Source: Chryseobacterium indologenes (lineage in GTDB: Bacteria > Bacteroidota > Bacteroidia > Flavobacteriales > Weeksellaceae). From it: a DNA stretch of 64,000 bases. Below the pieces are notes generated by a model. It worked only from the letters and a program-made list of their open reading frames with translations, had not been told where the DNA came from and made no database searches. Both the position numbers and the translations under genes were made by a program. Shown here piece after piece: positions 52,807-62,362 of this stretch (its first letter is position 1; each line of letters opens with the position of its first letter). The DNA lies in contig CP065590.1 in assembly GCA_016025055.1 (NCBI GenBank), positions 558,001-622,000 of the forward strand. The letters run 5' to 3'.

Positions 52807-53379
52807 TTAAATTTTCGAAACTTTATTATTATCTATTTTGTATTTTTCTCCACTTTCACTGCAAACAGCCACTCCTTCTTCATTAAATTCAAGGCGTTGC
52901 CCATACTCACTCATCCAGCCTAAGTGTCTTGCAGGATTTCCTACCACTAAAGCATAATCAGGAACTTCCTTTGTAACAACGGCACCAGCTCCTATGAAAG
53001 CAAACTGTCCGATATTATGTCCGCAAACAATGGTTGCATTGGCACCAATAGAAGCTCCTTTCCCTACATGTGTTTTAAGATACTCATTCTTTCTGTTGAC
53101 TGCACTTCTAGGGTTGATTACATTGGTAAAAACCATTGAAGGCCCCAGAAAAACGTCATCATCACATGTAACCCCTTCATAGATGGAAACATTATTTTGC
53201 ACCTTAACATTCTTTCCTAAAACCACTTTAGGTGAGATGACAACATTTTGTCCAATATTGCATTGTTCTCCCAAAATACATCCAGGCATAAGATGTGAAA
53301 AGTGCCAAATTTTAGTCCCATTACCTATCTGACATCCATCGTCTATAACAGCTGTTTCGTGTGCAAAGAAATCCGACAT
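52807..53379 (-). CDS. WbpD/WlbB-like N-acetyltransferase
   Basis: 190 residues, left-handed beta-helix acetyltransferase. The series IWHFSHLMPGCILGEQCNIG, VQNNVSIYEGVTCDDDVFLG, PSMVFTNVINPRSAVNRKNE and GAGAVVTKEVPDYALVVGNP is characteristic of WbpD/WlbB. These acetylate the 3-amino group of UDP-GlcNAc3NA to give UDP-GlcNAc3NAcA. The WbpE-like aminotransferase is the neighbour upstream, matching the expected order of reactions. Confidence 0.88.
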   Translation of the reverse strand: MSDFFAHETAVIDDGCQIGNGTKIWHFSHLMPGCILGEQCNIGQNVVISPKVVLGKNVKVQNNVSIYEGVTCDDDVFLGPSMVFTNVINPRSAVNRKNEYLKTHVGKGASIGANATIVCGHNIGQFAFIGAGAVVTKEVPDYALVVGNPARHLGWMSEYGQRLEFNEEGVAVCSESGEKYKIDNNKVSKI

Positions 53380-53396
53380 AATATTCTGTTTAATGA

Positions 53397-54521
53397 TTAG
53401 TTAAAAAAGTTTTTAATTTCAGATACAATGAAATCTGAAGCTTCCTTATCAAATTCCGTATGAATAGGAAGTGAAATGACTTCCGAGCAAAGTTTCTCAG
53501 TAACCGGTAGGGTAAAACCTTCTGTCACATATTGTTGAAAAGCTTCTTGCTTGTATAATGGAAGCGGATAATAAATCATACTTGGTATGTTCTTTTCACC
53601 AAGAAATTTTTGCAATTCGTCTCTTTTTCCATTTTTTACTTTGAGAGTATACTGGTGAAATACATGAGTAGAGTTTTTTGCTCTAGCAGGAATTTCAATA
53701 TCGGAGATACCGGCAAGATTTTCGTCATAATAGGTTGCCATCTTATTTCTTGATGTTGAATATTCGTCAAGATACTTCAGTTTAACTTTTAGAACAGCAG
53801 CCTGTATTGTATCCAATCTTGAATTACAACCTAATACTTTGTGATAATATTTCTTTTCCTGCCCATGATTTGCTATCATTCTTATTTTTAGAGCAAGATC
53901 ATCATCATTCGTCATCAAAGCACCTCCATCACCATAGCAACCTAAGTTTTTTGAGGGAAAAAATGATGTACAACCAATATGTCCTATAGTACCTGTTTTT
54001 TTAACTGTTCTATCTGAAAAAGTATAATCAGAACCTATAGCCTGCGCATTATCTTCTATTACAAATAAATTATGTTTTTGTGCAAATGCAAGAATCTTTT
54101 CCATATCGGCACTTTGCCCATATAAATGGACAGGTACGATAGCTTTAGTATTTGGTGTAATATATTTCTCCAAACCTTCAAGCTCAATATCAAAAGTATT
54201 TTCATTGACATCTACCATAATAGGCTTTAAGCCCAAAAGTCCCATTACTTCAGCAGTAGCAACATAAGTAAAAGCAGGGCAAATAATTTCATCCCCTGGT
54301 TTTAAGTCTAGGGCCATCATTGCGATCTGTAAGGCATCGGTACCGTTAGCACACGGAATAACATGTTTTACGCCTAAATATTTCTCAAACTCCTGTTGAA
54401 ATTCCTTTACTGCGGGACCATTAATAAATGCGGTATTGTCTAAACAATTCTGAATACCTGCATTTACTTCTTCTTTTATCTTTTCGTATTGATTTTTTAA
54501 ATCAACCATTTGGATTTTCAT
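53397..54521 (-). CDS. WbpE/WlbC-like UDP-3-keto-uronic acid aminotransferase
   Basis: 374 residues, DegT-family PLP enzyme. MVDLKNQYEKIKEEVNAGIQ, NGTDALQIAMMALDLKPGDE, PVHLYGQSADM, and the PLP lysine in TSFFPSKNLGCYGDGGAL. It transfers the amino group of L-glutamate to the 3-keto sugar made by WbpB, releasing 2-oxoglutarate, which WbpB then uses. It lies between the 2-hydroxyglutarate oxidase gene and the WbpD-like gene. Confidence 0.88.
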   Translation of the reverse strand: MKIQMVDLKNQYEKIKEEVNAGIQNCLDNTAFINGPAVKEFQQEFEKYLGVKHVIPCANGTDALQIAMMALDLKPGDEIICPAFTYVATAEVMGLLGLKPIMVDVNENTFDIELEGLEKYITPNTKAIVPVHLYGQSADMEKILAFAQKHNLFVIEDNAQAIGSDYTFSDRTVKKTGTIGHIGCTSFFPSKNLGCYGDGGALMTNDDDLALKIRMIANHGQEKKYYHKVLGCNSRLDTIQAAVLKVKLKYLDEYSTSRNKMATYYDENLAGISDIEIPARAKNSTHVFHQYTLKVKNGKRDELQKFLGEKNIPSMIYYPLPLYKQEAFQQYVTEGFTLPVTEKLCSEVISLPIHTEFDKEASDFIVSEIKNFFN

Positions 54522-54562
54522 ATGCTATTTAATCTTTAAGTGTTTCTTGAAAATAAGCCATT

Positions 54563-55745
54563 TTATATAAGTTCGCTTATCGTGTTTCCTATGGAAAGAC
54601 ACGAAGTGGCAGCAGGGCTTGGTGCATTTCTTACATGAATGATATTTCCGTTTTTCACAATATCAAAGTCATCAATCAATCCTCCATTCCTGTCACACGC
54701 CTGAGCTCGCACTCCTGAACCACCGGGAACAAGGTCGCTTTCCTGAATTTCCGGCATTAATTTTTGCAGTGCTTTTGTAAAAGCGGATTTTGAAAGAGAA
54801 CGGTGTACCTCTCCCATTCCTGTTTTACCATATTTGGCAACAATTTTTCTAAAACCTGGCCACATAAGCGTTTGCATGGTTTCATTAAAATCAAAATCAA
54901 AAAATTTATATCCTTCTTTTTTAAAAGCTAACACAGCATTAGGACCTGCTTCTATATTTCCATCAATCATTCTTGTAAAATGAACTCCTAAGAACGGGAA
55001 ATTAGGATCAGGTACAGGGTAAATAAGATGTTTTACCAAATGCTTTTTCTCATCCTTAATTTTATAGTATTCGCCTCTAAAAGGAATAATGATGACATCA
55101 TTCTCCTGATTGGTCATTTTTGTAACCTTATCTGAATAAAGTCCGGCACATGAAACCAATTTAGAAGTCTTAAATTCAGCAGTAGCGGTTTGAACTATAA
55201 TCTCATTACCTTTGGTAACAATATTTTTTACTTCCTGATTAAATCTGACTTCCCCCCAGTTCTTCAAAAAGTTCTTTTATTTTTTGAGCAACACCGGGAT
55301 AGTCTATAATACCTGTTTGAGGAACTTTAATAGCTCTCACCCCTTCACAATGAGGTTCTATTTCACGAAACTCTTCTCTTGAAAGGTATTGTAAATTTTC
55401 AAGACCATTTTCTACTCCTCGTTTATAAATATTATCCAGAAGAGGTAATTCTTCCTGTGAAGTTGCTACTATTATCTTTCCGCAGAGGTCATATTTAATA
55501 CCGTACTTTTCTGCAAAATTGATAACAGAGTTGTAGCCTTCAATACAGTTTTTTGCTTTTAAGCTTCCTGGTTTATAATAGATACCACTGTGAATCACTC
55601 CGCTGTTATGTCCGGATTGATGCAGTGAAACATTATTTTCTTTTTCTAAAATAAGAATCTTAGAACCCGGGTTTTTCAGTTTAGTTTGGTATGCAGTTGC
55701 CAATCCCACTAAACCTGCCCCGATGATTATGACATCATAATTCAT
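54563..55745 (-). pseudogene. lhgO: L-2-hydroxyglutarate oxidase (LhgO-like), frameshifted
   Basis: FAD-dependent oxidoreductase of the DAO superfamily. N-terminal FAD motif VIIIGAGLVGLATAYQ, HQSGHNSGVIHSGIYYKPGS (LhgO signature) and RAIKVPQTGIIDYPGVAQ. C-terminal part: CAGLYSDKV, PFRGEYYKI, LGVHFTRMIDGNIEAGPNAV and DLVPGGSGVRAQACDRNG. The frame breaks in a run of six G on the minus strand (about 55252-55257); seven G joins EELGG to EVRFNQEVKNI for a full protein of about 394 residues. It oxidises L-2-hydroxyglutarate to 2-oxoglutarate, feeding electrons to quinones. Its place inside a wbp-type pathway is notable. Confidence 0.87.
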
Positions 55746-55751
55746 TGGTGA

Positions 55752-57047
55752 TTATAATCTTGCGTCTACTAAATTTCTATCTAAACAAGCCTTAGTATCA
55801 AAAATCACAGCATTTTCTCTTTTTAATTCTGCAAGATCCATTTGAAGGAATTCATTATGAGACACTGCAATAATAATAGAGTCATATTTTTTACCTTCCT
55901 TAAGAACGTCAAGAATATCAATGCCATATTCATGTTTTACTTCTTCTTTACTTGCCCATGGGTCATAAATATCTACATTTACTCCATAATCAATAAGTTC
56001 TTTGTAAATATCTACTACTTTCGTGTTTCTTACATCCGGACAGTTTTCTTTAAAAGTAACTCCTAAGATAAGAGCCTCTGAATTTTTGATAACTCCTCCT
56101 TTTGCAATTAAAAGCTTAACTACTTTGGACGCAACAAACTTGGCAATTGAATCATTTACCCTACGTCCTGAAAGAATTACATCTGGATGATATCCTAACT
56201 GTTCAGCTTTGTGAGCAAGATAATAAGGGTCAACTGAAATACAGTGTCCTCCAACCAATCCTGGTTTATATTTAAGGAAATTATATTTTGTTCCTGCGGC
56301 TTCTAATACATCATTGGTATCAATACCAATTCTGTCGAAGATCAGTGCCAGCTCATTCACAAAAGATATATTTACATCTCTCTGCGCATTTTCTATAGCT
56401 TTGGATGCCTCTGCTACTTTAATACTTGATGCTTTATGTGTTCCGGCAGTAATAATTTTTTTATACAATTGATCTACTTCTTCGGCAATTTCATCTGTAG
56501 AACCAGAAGTTACTTTCTTAACACTTGTAAGTGTATTTACTTTATCACCCGGGTTAATTCTTTCCGGAGAATAACCTACAAAAAAGTCTTTATTAAATAC
56601 CAGACCTGAATGTTTTTCAAGGATTGGAACACATTCTTCTTCTGTACAACCAGGGAAAACAGTAGACTCATAGATAATTATATCCCCTTTTTTAATAATC
56701 TCTCCCAACATTTTTGATGCGGAAATCAATGGTTTCAGATCAGGAGCATTATATTTATCAATAGGCGTCGGAACAGTAACTATGAAAATATTAGCTTCAG
56801 CTATATCAGCCAAAGTACTGGTAGCCATATATCCTATACCTCCAGTAGAGTCTTTGAAATTTTTTAACCCGTCATTAAGTTTTTCAATTTCAGCTTCAAG
56901 AGTAATATCGACTCCCTGATTAAGCTGAGCAACTCTTTCTGCATTAATATCAAATCCTAAAACCGGATAGTGAACAGCAAATTCTAAAGATAAAGGCAGC
57001 CCTACATAACCTTGCCCTATAACAGCTATTTTATATGTTTTCATCAT
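55752..57047 (-). CDS. UDP-N-acetylhexosamine 6-dehydrogenase (WbpA/WbpO/TviB-like)
   Basis: 431 residues. N-terminal NAD-binding fold VIGQGYVGLPLSLEFA, FDINAERVAQLNQGVD, TVPTPIDKYNAPDL, SPERINPGDK, the central helix KVAEASKAIENAQRDVNISF and the catalytic Cys269 in GGHCISVDPYYLAH. It oxidises C6 of a UDP-HexNAc to the uronic acid in two NAD-dependent steps. Here it would feed UDP-GlcNAcA to the WbpB-like enzyme. The start shares one base with the wzc stop. Confidence 0.9.
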   Translation of the reverse strand: MMKTYKIAVIGQGYVGLPLSLEFAVHYPVLGFDINAERVAQLNQGVDITLEAEIEKLNDGLKNFKDSTGGIGYMATSTLADIAEANIFIVTVPTPIDKYNAPDLKPLISASKMLGEIIKKGDIIIYESTVFPGCTEEECVPILEKHSGLVFNKDFFVGYSPERINPGDKVNTLTSVKKVTSGSTDEIAEEVDQLYKKIITAGTHKASSIKVAEASKAIENAQRDVNISFVNELALIFDRIGIDTNDVLEAAGTKYNFLKYKPGLVGGHCISVDPYYLAHKAEQLGYHPDVILSGRRVNDSIAKFVASKVVKLLIAKGGVIKNSEALILGVTFKENCPDVRNTKVVDIYKELIDYGVNVDIYDPWASKEEVKHEYGIDILDVLKEGKKYDSIIIAVSHNEFLQMDLAELKRENAVIFDTKACLDRNLVDARL

Positions 57048-59443
57048 TAGCTAAATTTATTTTTAATTTTTTCCAACCAGGTTTCATCACTCTGATTATT
57101 GTATCCGTAACCATATTTATTACTGTATCCAAGATTTTCTCTACTAACATCATTTAGAACAAACCCAACATTTCTAATTTTTTTCTGATCAATATTACCA
57201 TTAGCAAATTCCAGCAATGCTTTTTCAGTATATTTAGATCTTGACACGTATATAGTAATATCAGCAAGATCAGCAATAAGGAACGTATCGGTAACTAATA
57301 ATAGTGGAGCCGTATCCAGAATAATATAATCATACTTTTCTTTTAACTCATTAAGTAAGTTTTCGTAGCGTCCGTTGGAAAGGAGCTCAGTAGGATTTGG
57401 AGGTATCATTCCTGAATAAATAACATCTAAATGAGGATTAAAAGATGATACATGTATAATATCTTCTAATTTTGTTTGGGGACTGTAAAGATATTCTGTA
57501 AGCCCAGTGAGTCCTTTTCTAGAAGGATTATATCTTTGAAGCTGTGGATTTCTGATATCTGAACCTATGATGATGGCTTTTTTCTTTGGATTAGCTAATG
57601 TTAAGGCTAGATTTACAGATGCAAAAGTCTTCCCTTCACCTTTCACAGTTGAAGTTACAAATACCACTTTGCTTTTCTTATCCTTAGGAAGCATAAAATT
57701 CATATTGGTGATAAGAATTCTGAATGCTTCTGCCATGGGATTAATATCATTCATTCTAACAATATCAGGATCTCCCTTTTCAAGACTTGGTAGCTCTGCA
57801 ATGACAGGAGCATGTACCAATTTTTCAAGATCATGTTTAGTGACAACTTTATTATTAAGAAGCTGGGAAAGATAAATAATAATAAACGGTACCAGAACCC
57901 CCATTACCAAAGCTACCATAAGAATAACACCTCTCTTTGGAGATACAGGAGCTGGAGAAGGATAAGCAGCATCAACTACTTTTGCTTTCGGTGCCACAAT
58001 TGATTGCGCTATTGCTGTTTCTTCTCTTTTTTGAAGCAGTAGAAGGTATAAATTTTCCTTGATCTGTTGTTGTCTTTCAATACTTCTGAACATTTTTTCA
58101 ATGGAAGGAAGTTTCGAAATTTTACCGGTAACCTTATTTTGTTCTCCCAAGTACTCATTTCTTGCTAGTGACAACCCAACCTGATTTCTTTGAAGACTTT
58201 GCATAATAGAATTACGCATCGAGTTGATTTGTTTCGTAACATCTACCACAGCAGGGTTTTCAGGTGTTGCAGATTCAAGAAGTCTGTTTCTTTGCAACAC
58301 TAACTGATTATAAGCAGAGATTCCAGCAACAGATTCCGGATTATTCAGACCAACATTAGCAGGAAGAACCTGATATTGCCCTTGTTTACTTACATATCCG
58401 ATTAAAGCATTGGTAAGTTCTAACTGAGCATCAACCTCCAATTGTTTAGCTCTTGCTGCAGCAGAGCTTTCTAAATTGATTTTAGCTTCAGTTTCAATAT
58501 CCGTAATATTATTTTTCGATTTAAAATTTTCTTTCTGATTTTCTACATCTCCAAGTTCTCCGGATAACCTTTTAATTCTGTCTTCAATAAAATCAAGAGT
58601 CTTTTTAGATTCCGAGTTTTTATCTGAAATAGCATCATTATTGTATGCCATTACTAATGTATTCAAAACATCCTTAGCCTTAGATATCTGAGGATATTTC
58701 AATCCTAATTTTACTACTGTAGCATCTTTAGTTGCAAGGATAACATCTAATGCAGATTGAAGGCTATTCACCTTAGCATCTGTAGTGGAAATCTGAAGTT
58801 CAAGTTTTTTTACATCTACCCCTTTAATCTCCGTAGAATTAAATTTTGGATTTTTTGTAATAATAATATTAGCAAACGGCAAACTGATTGTCTTTCCATA
58901 AGATGTCACAATATCTTTTTGAAGGATATCTGAACTTATGGTCAATTTTTCTCCATCAGTTACTAAGTTTATATTATTAGTAGGAAATTTATTATCTTTT
59001 TCTGAAATTATACGAACCTCAATAGGTGAAGTTTCTTTGTATAGTTCAATGCTTGTAACTCTACCCTTTGCAATAATGTTAGTTTGAAGGTTTTGGTTAA
59101 CAACAACCTCACGCATCATTTTTTTAGACTTAAGGATTTCTATTTCATTTGCAATACTGTTAGTCTTCAGTCCGCCAAGCCCTGAAAGGTCAGGTAAAAT
59201 CCCTAAATCATTCCCCATCCCTACCGGAGACGCAGAGTTTTTAGCGTCTTTAATAAGTATAGTAGATTGTACGTCATATACAGGTACCATAAATTTTAAT
59301 GAGATATAGCCTATTACCAAAGCTACTAGTGCACTTACTAAAAACCATGGCCATCTTCGTACAAATGGTTGTATGATCTCATTGATGTTAATACTGTCTG
59401 AATTATTTTCTTCTGAAAATTGTGAAGTTTGCTGATTATCCAT
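57047..59443 (-). CDS. Polysaccharide co-polymerase / tyrosine autokinase (Wzc-like)
   Basis: 798 residues from ATG 59443 ([14 protein letters not shown]). N-terminal Wzz domain with a helix at about 35-55 ([16 protein letters not shown]), a long periplasmic coiled-coil region and a second helix near 515. The C-terminal cytoplasmic BY-kinase has Walker [13 protein letters not shown], Walker A' [12 protein letters not shown], Walker [11 protein letters not shown], and a tyrosine cluster at the end ([11 protein letters not shown]). It controls chain length and export together with Wza. A fused kinase rather than a separate one is the Bacteroidota norm. Confidence 0.9.
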   Translation of the reverse strand: MDNQQTSQFSEENNSDSININEIIQPFVRRWPWFLVSALVALVIGYISLKFMVPVYDVQSTILIKDAKNSASPVGMGNDLGILPDLSGLGGLKTNSIANEIEILKSKKMMREVVVNQNLQTNIIAKGRVTSIELYKETSPIEVRIISEKDNKFPTNNINLVTDGEKLTISSDILQKDIVTSYGKTISLPFANIIITKNPKFNSTEIKGVDVKKLELQISTTDAKVNSLQSALDVILATKDATVVKLGLKYPQISKAKDVLNTLVMAYNNDAISDKNSESKKTLDFIEDRIKRLSGELGDVENQKENFKSKNNITDIETEAKINLESSAAARAKQLEVDAQLELTNALIGYVSKQGQYQVLPANVGLNNPESVAGISAYNQLVLQRNRLLESATPENPAVVDVTKQINSMRNSIMQSLQRNQVGLSLARNEYLGEQNKVTGKISKLPSIEKMFRSIERQQQIKENLYLLLLQKREETAIAQSIVAPKAKVVDAAYPSPAPVSPKRGVILMVALVMGVLVPFIIIYLSQLLNNKVVTKHDLEKLVHAPVIAELPSLEKGDPDIVRMNDINPMAEAFRILITNMNFMLPKDKKSKVVFVTSTVKGEGKTFASVNLALTLANPKKKAIIIGSDIRNPQLQRYNPSRKGLTGLTEYLYSPQTKLEDIIHVSSFNPHLDVIYSGMIPPNPTELLSNGRYENLLNELKEKYDYIILDTAPLLLVTDTFLIADLADITIYVSRSKYTEKALLEFANGNIDQKKIRNVGFVLNDVSRENLGYSNKYGYGYNNQSDETWLEKIKNKFS

Positions 59444-59451
59444 CAATTTTT

Positions 59452-60270
59452 TTATTTCTTAAATAAACTTACTACTACTGCTATTGCTGTAACGGCAATA
59501 GACACACCGGTTAAAATAAGGCCTGTATTTGGATTTTGTTTGGACATAACATCCTTTGTATTATTGGATGATATAATAATGGCATCACCTTGTTTTAAAT
59601 TATAATACGGTGAGTTGATGAGATTTGCATCCTGTAGGTTTACTCGTCCGTGTGTAACTGTACCATTTTCCGTTCTGATGACAAGAACGTCTTCCCTTTT
59701 CCCATAAGGCGTAAGATCTCCGGCAAGGCCTAAAGCATTAAGTATGGTTCCTTGTCCGTTTGCAATTGTATAATCACCTTGTCGGTTCACCTCTCCAAGT
59801 ATTGTCACTTTAAAATTAGCAATCCTCACATTAACGGTTGGATTAATTACATATTGAGTCATTTTTTGTCTTAACTCATTTTTAAACTCTACCAAAGTTT
59901 TGTTTAAGGTACTTAATTTCCCCAATACCGGAAAATCGATATCTCCATTGCTATCTACAATATAAGTAGGTCCGGAAAGAATAGTAGCCCCTTGATTTGG
60001 CATATTACTACCTGCAAGAGTGTTAGTCTGGATAAGTTCAGAAGATGAATAGTTTTGATTGAACGGTTTCACAACGTCCATATCTTTTGCTGTAATCAAA
60101 ATAATAAGCTGATCTCCCGTTTGTATTGTAGACTTAGAATTTTTCTCTGATGCCTCTATAGCCACTTTCTCTATATTCTGCATATAGTTCAAGTCATTTG
60201 GCCTGGATTGGTTAACCTTACAGGAAACCAGCGTCAATGCCAGAAATATTGCTAATATTTTTCCCTTCAT
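59452..60270 (-). CDS. Polysaccharide export outer-membrane lipoprotein (Wza-like)
   Basis: 272 residues from ATG 60270. Lipoprotein signal [17 protein letters not shown] with Cys17. Poly_export domain ([40 protein letters not shown]) followed by a SLBB domain ([40 protein letters not shown]). A hydrophobic C-terminal helix ([20 protein letters not shown]) probably crosses a membrane. It forms the outer-membrane export channel and pairs with the Wzc gene 8 bases downstream. Confidence 0.9.
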   Translation of the reverse strand: MKGKILAIFLALTLVSCKVNQSRPNDLNYMQNIEKVAIEASEKNSKSTIQTGDQLIILITAKDMDVVKPFNQNYSSSELIQTNTLAGSNMPNQGATILSGPTYIVDSNGDIDFPVLGKLSTLNKTLVEFKNELRQKMTQYVINPTVNVRIANFKVTILGEVNRQGDYTIANGQGTILNALGLAGDLTPYGKREDVLVIRTENGTVTHGRVNLQDANLINSPYYNLKQGDAIIISSNNTKDVMSKQNPNTGLILTGVSIAVTAIAVVVSLFKK

Positions 60271-60306
60271 ATTTTTAAAATTGTACAAATATACATTTAT
60301 ATTTTT

Positions 60307-62235
60307 CTATTTATCCAATGCCTCGTAGATAGAATTATTACTCCTAAATTCGGGCACAATCATTTTTAGAAGCTTGACAACTTCTACCTTGTCTCTTCGT
60401 AAAGAGGCTTTCGTAATTTGCTTGGTCAGCAAATCAATTTCATCAAATCCTATAGTTGGATCTTTAGATACCATAATTTTTTCATTATGAGTAGGAAGCG
60501 TTTTGGCATTATCACTTAAAAGCTCCTCATAAAGCTTTTCTCCAGGTCTTAAACCTGTATAAATTATCTTGATATCAATATTGGGTTCAAATCCTGAAAG
60601 CTTAATCATTCTTTTCGCCAGATCAAGAATTTTAACTGGCTCACCCATGTCAAACACAAAAATTTCTCCGCCCTGTCCCATCGTACCGGCCTGTAGAACC
60701 AGTTCACAAGCTTCAGGAATGGTCATGAAATATCTGACAATATCAGGATGGGTAATCGTTACGGGACCACCTGCTTCGATCTGTTTTTTAAAATGAGGAA
60801 TCACAGAACCGTTTGATCCTAAAACATTTCCAAATCTTGTGGTGATAAATTTAGTAGTATTACCTTCCAGATTCTGGAGAGATTGTACAAAAAGTTCAGC
60901 GGCTCGTTTTGAAGCTCCCATTACGTTCGTAGGGTTTACTGCTTTATCAGTGGAAACCATGACAAAACGATTCACCTTATATTTACTTGATAACCTTGCA
61001 ATAATTTTAGATCCTAAAATATTAACAAAAATAGCCTCATGCGGATTTTCTTCTACTAACGGAACATGTTTATAGGCAGCTGCATGATAGACCATTGAGA
61101 AATTATATTGCTGGAACAATGATTCCATTCTGTGCTGATTAGAAACGTCTCCTAAAACAAATTTAAAAGCTATATTAGGAAACTTCTCTCTCATTTCAAG
61201 TTCAATCTCATACAGTGGCGTTTCGGCCTGATCAAGCACAACAATTAATGAAGGATTAACTAAAGCAACTTGTCTTACGATTTCGCTTCCTATAGATCCT
61301 GCTCCTCCGGTTACCAGTACGTTTCTTTCAAAATGTCTGCTTTTAATTTTTTCGTTTTGGATCTTGATAGGTTTTCTGTTCAGTAAATCTTCAATTTGAA
61401 GATTCTTGATGGAGCCGCCTAAATCACTGTCTCTAAGCTTTTGTACAGATGGTGCTTTGAAAACATTTAAATCTTTTTCAAGGAACAAGTTTACCCATGA
61501 ATTCATTTCTTCTCTGGCCATCATTTCCTTAACGACCAACACCCCGTCAATGATCAGATCCTCTTTTGTATTTTCTTCAATTTTTTGTTTCTCGTAGATA
61601 GGCTTACCTAGCAAAGAAGCTCTTTTGGAATCTGTTCTTTGGGTTAAGAAACCAACCACCTGATACGGCAGACTTGGATTATCCAAAATAGCTCTGGCAA
61701 TTGCAATAGATTGCTCATCAATACCAAGTACCAAGATTCTTTTCTTCAGAGCGCTTCTCCTGTATTCTCTCACCACATGAAAAAATTCCTTAACATAAAG
61801 CCTGAAAAGAAATAACCCCATAAAAGAAATAACAAAATACAGCACCAAATAGGGAGTCAGTATAAACTTACTTCCAGTAGTCCAGAAATAGAATATGTTT
61901 ATTGTTCCAATGGCAAGCATTGTACAAAGACATGATACAAATAATTTAAAAAGATCTATAAATGTTGAATGGCGAATGATGCCTGCATAGGTCTTAAAAA
62001 AATACATAAAGACAGTATTTACGATTACGATAAAAGCAAAAACAATACTTTTATCTTCATGGTAAATAAACTCCCTTTGCGTAATTTTCTCTATGATATA
62101 CGTTGAAAGGAATAGCGAAATTACCAGAATGATAATATCTATAATTAGGATTATCCACCTGGGTAGATATCTTACATCTGAGAGATTGACAACATTATCT
62201 CCTCCAAATATTTTTTTCCTGAAAGAATTATACAT
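60307..62235 (-). CDS. UDP-N-acetylglucosamine 4,6-dehydratase, membrane type (PglF/WbpM/CapD-like)
   Basis: 642 residues. Four to five N-terminal transmembrane helices (from YLPRWIILIIDIIILVISLF to about 150), a CoA-binding-like domain (ILVLGIDEQSIAIARAILDN), then an SDR catalytic domain: VTGGAGSIGSEIVRQ, ADKHVPL-type YKHVPLVEENPHEA, VSTDKAVNPTNVMGASKRAA and TRFGNVLGSNGSVIPHFKKQ. It makes UDP-4-keto-6-deoxy-HexNAc, the precursor for the PglE-like aminotransferase just upstream and possibly for the WbpV-like SDR at 39619-40515. Confidence 0.9.
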   Translation of the reverse strand: MYNSFRKKIFGGDNVVNLSDVRYLPRWIILIIDIIILVISLFLSTYIIEKITQREFIYHEDKSIVFAFIVIVNTVFMYFFKTYAGIIRHSTFIDLFKLFVSCLCTMLAIGTINIFYFWTTGSKFILTPYLVLYFVISFMGLFLFRLYVKEFFHVVREYRRSALKKRILVLGIDEQSIAIARAILDNPSLPYQVVGFLTQRTDSKRASLLGKPIYEKQKIEENTKEDLIIDGVLVVKEMMAREEMNSWVNLFLEKDLNVFKAPSVQKLRDSDLGGSIKNLQIEDLLNRKPIKIQNEKIKSRHFERNVLVTGGAGSIGSEIVRQVALVNPSLIVVLDQAETPLYEIELEMREKFPNIAFKFVLGDVSNQHRMESLFQQYNFSMVYHAAAYKHVPLVEENPHEAIFVNILGSKIIARLSSKYKVNRFVMVSTDKAVNPTNVMGASKRAAELFVQSLQNLEGNTTKFITTRFGNVLGSNGSVIPHFKKQIEAGGPVTITHPDIVRYFMTIPEACELVLQAGTMGQGGEIFVFDMGEPVKILDLAKRMIKLSGFEPNIDIKIIYTGLRPGEKLYEELLSDNAKTLPTHNEKIMVSKDPTIGFDEIDLLTKQITKASLRRDKVEVVKLLKMIVPEFRSNNSIYEALDK

Positions 62236-62362
62236 TGTCTTTATTTGTGTTCATATGTTATTATTACGGTACAATCTCAGTTACCAATTTAAAATACTGT
62301 AAAGCATTGCTACAAAATTAAAATAAAATATCGTCTATGCTTCAGATTTTAAAAAAATAAAT

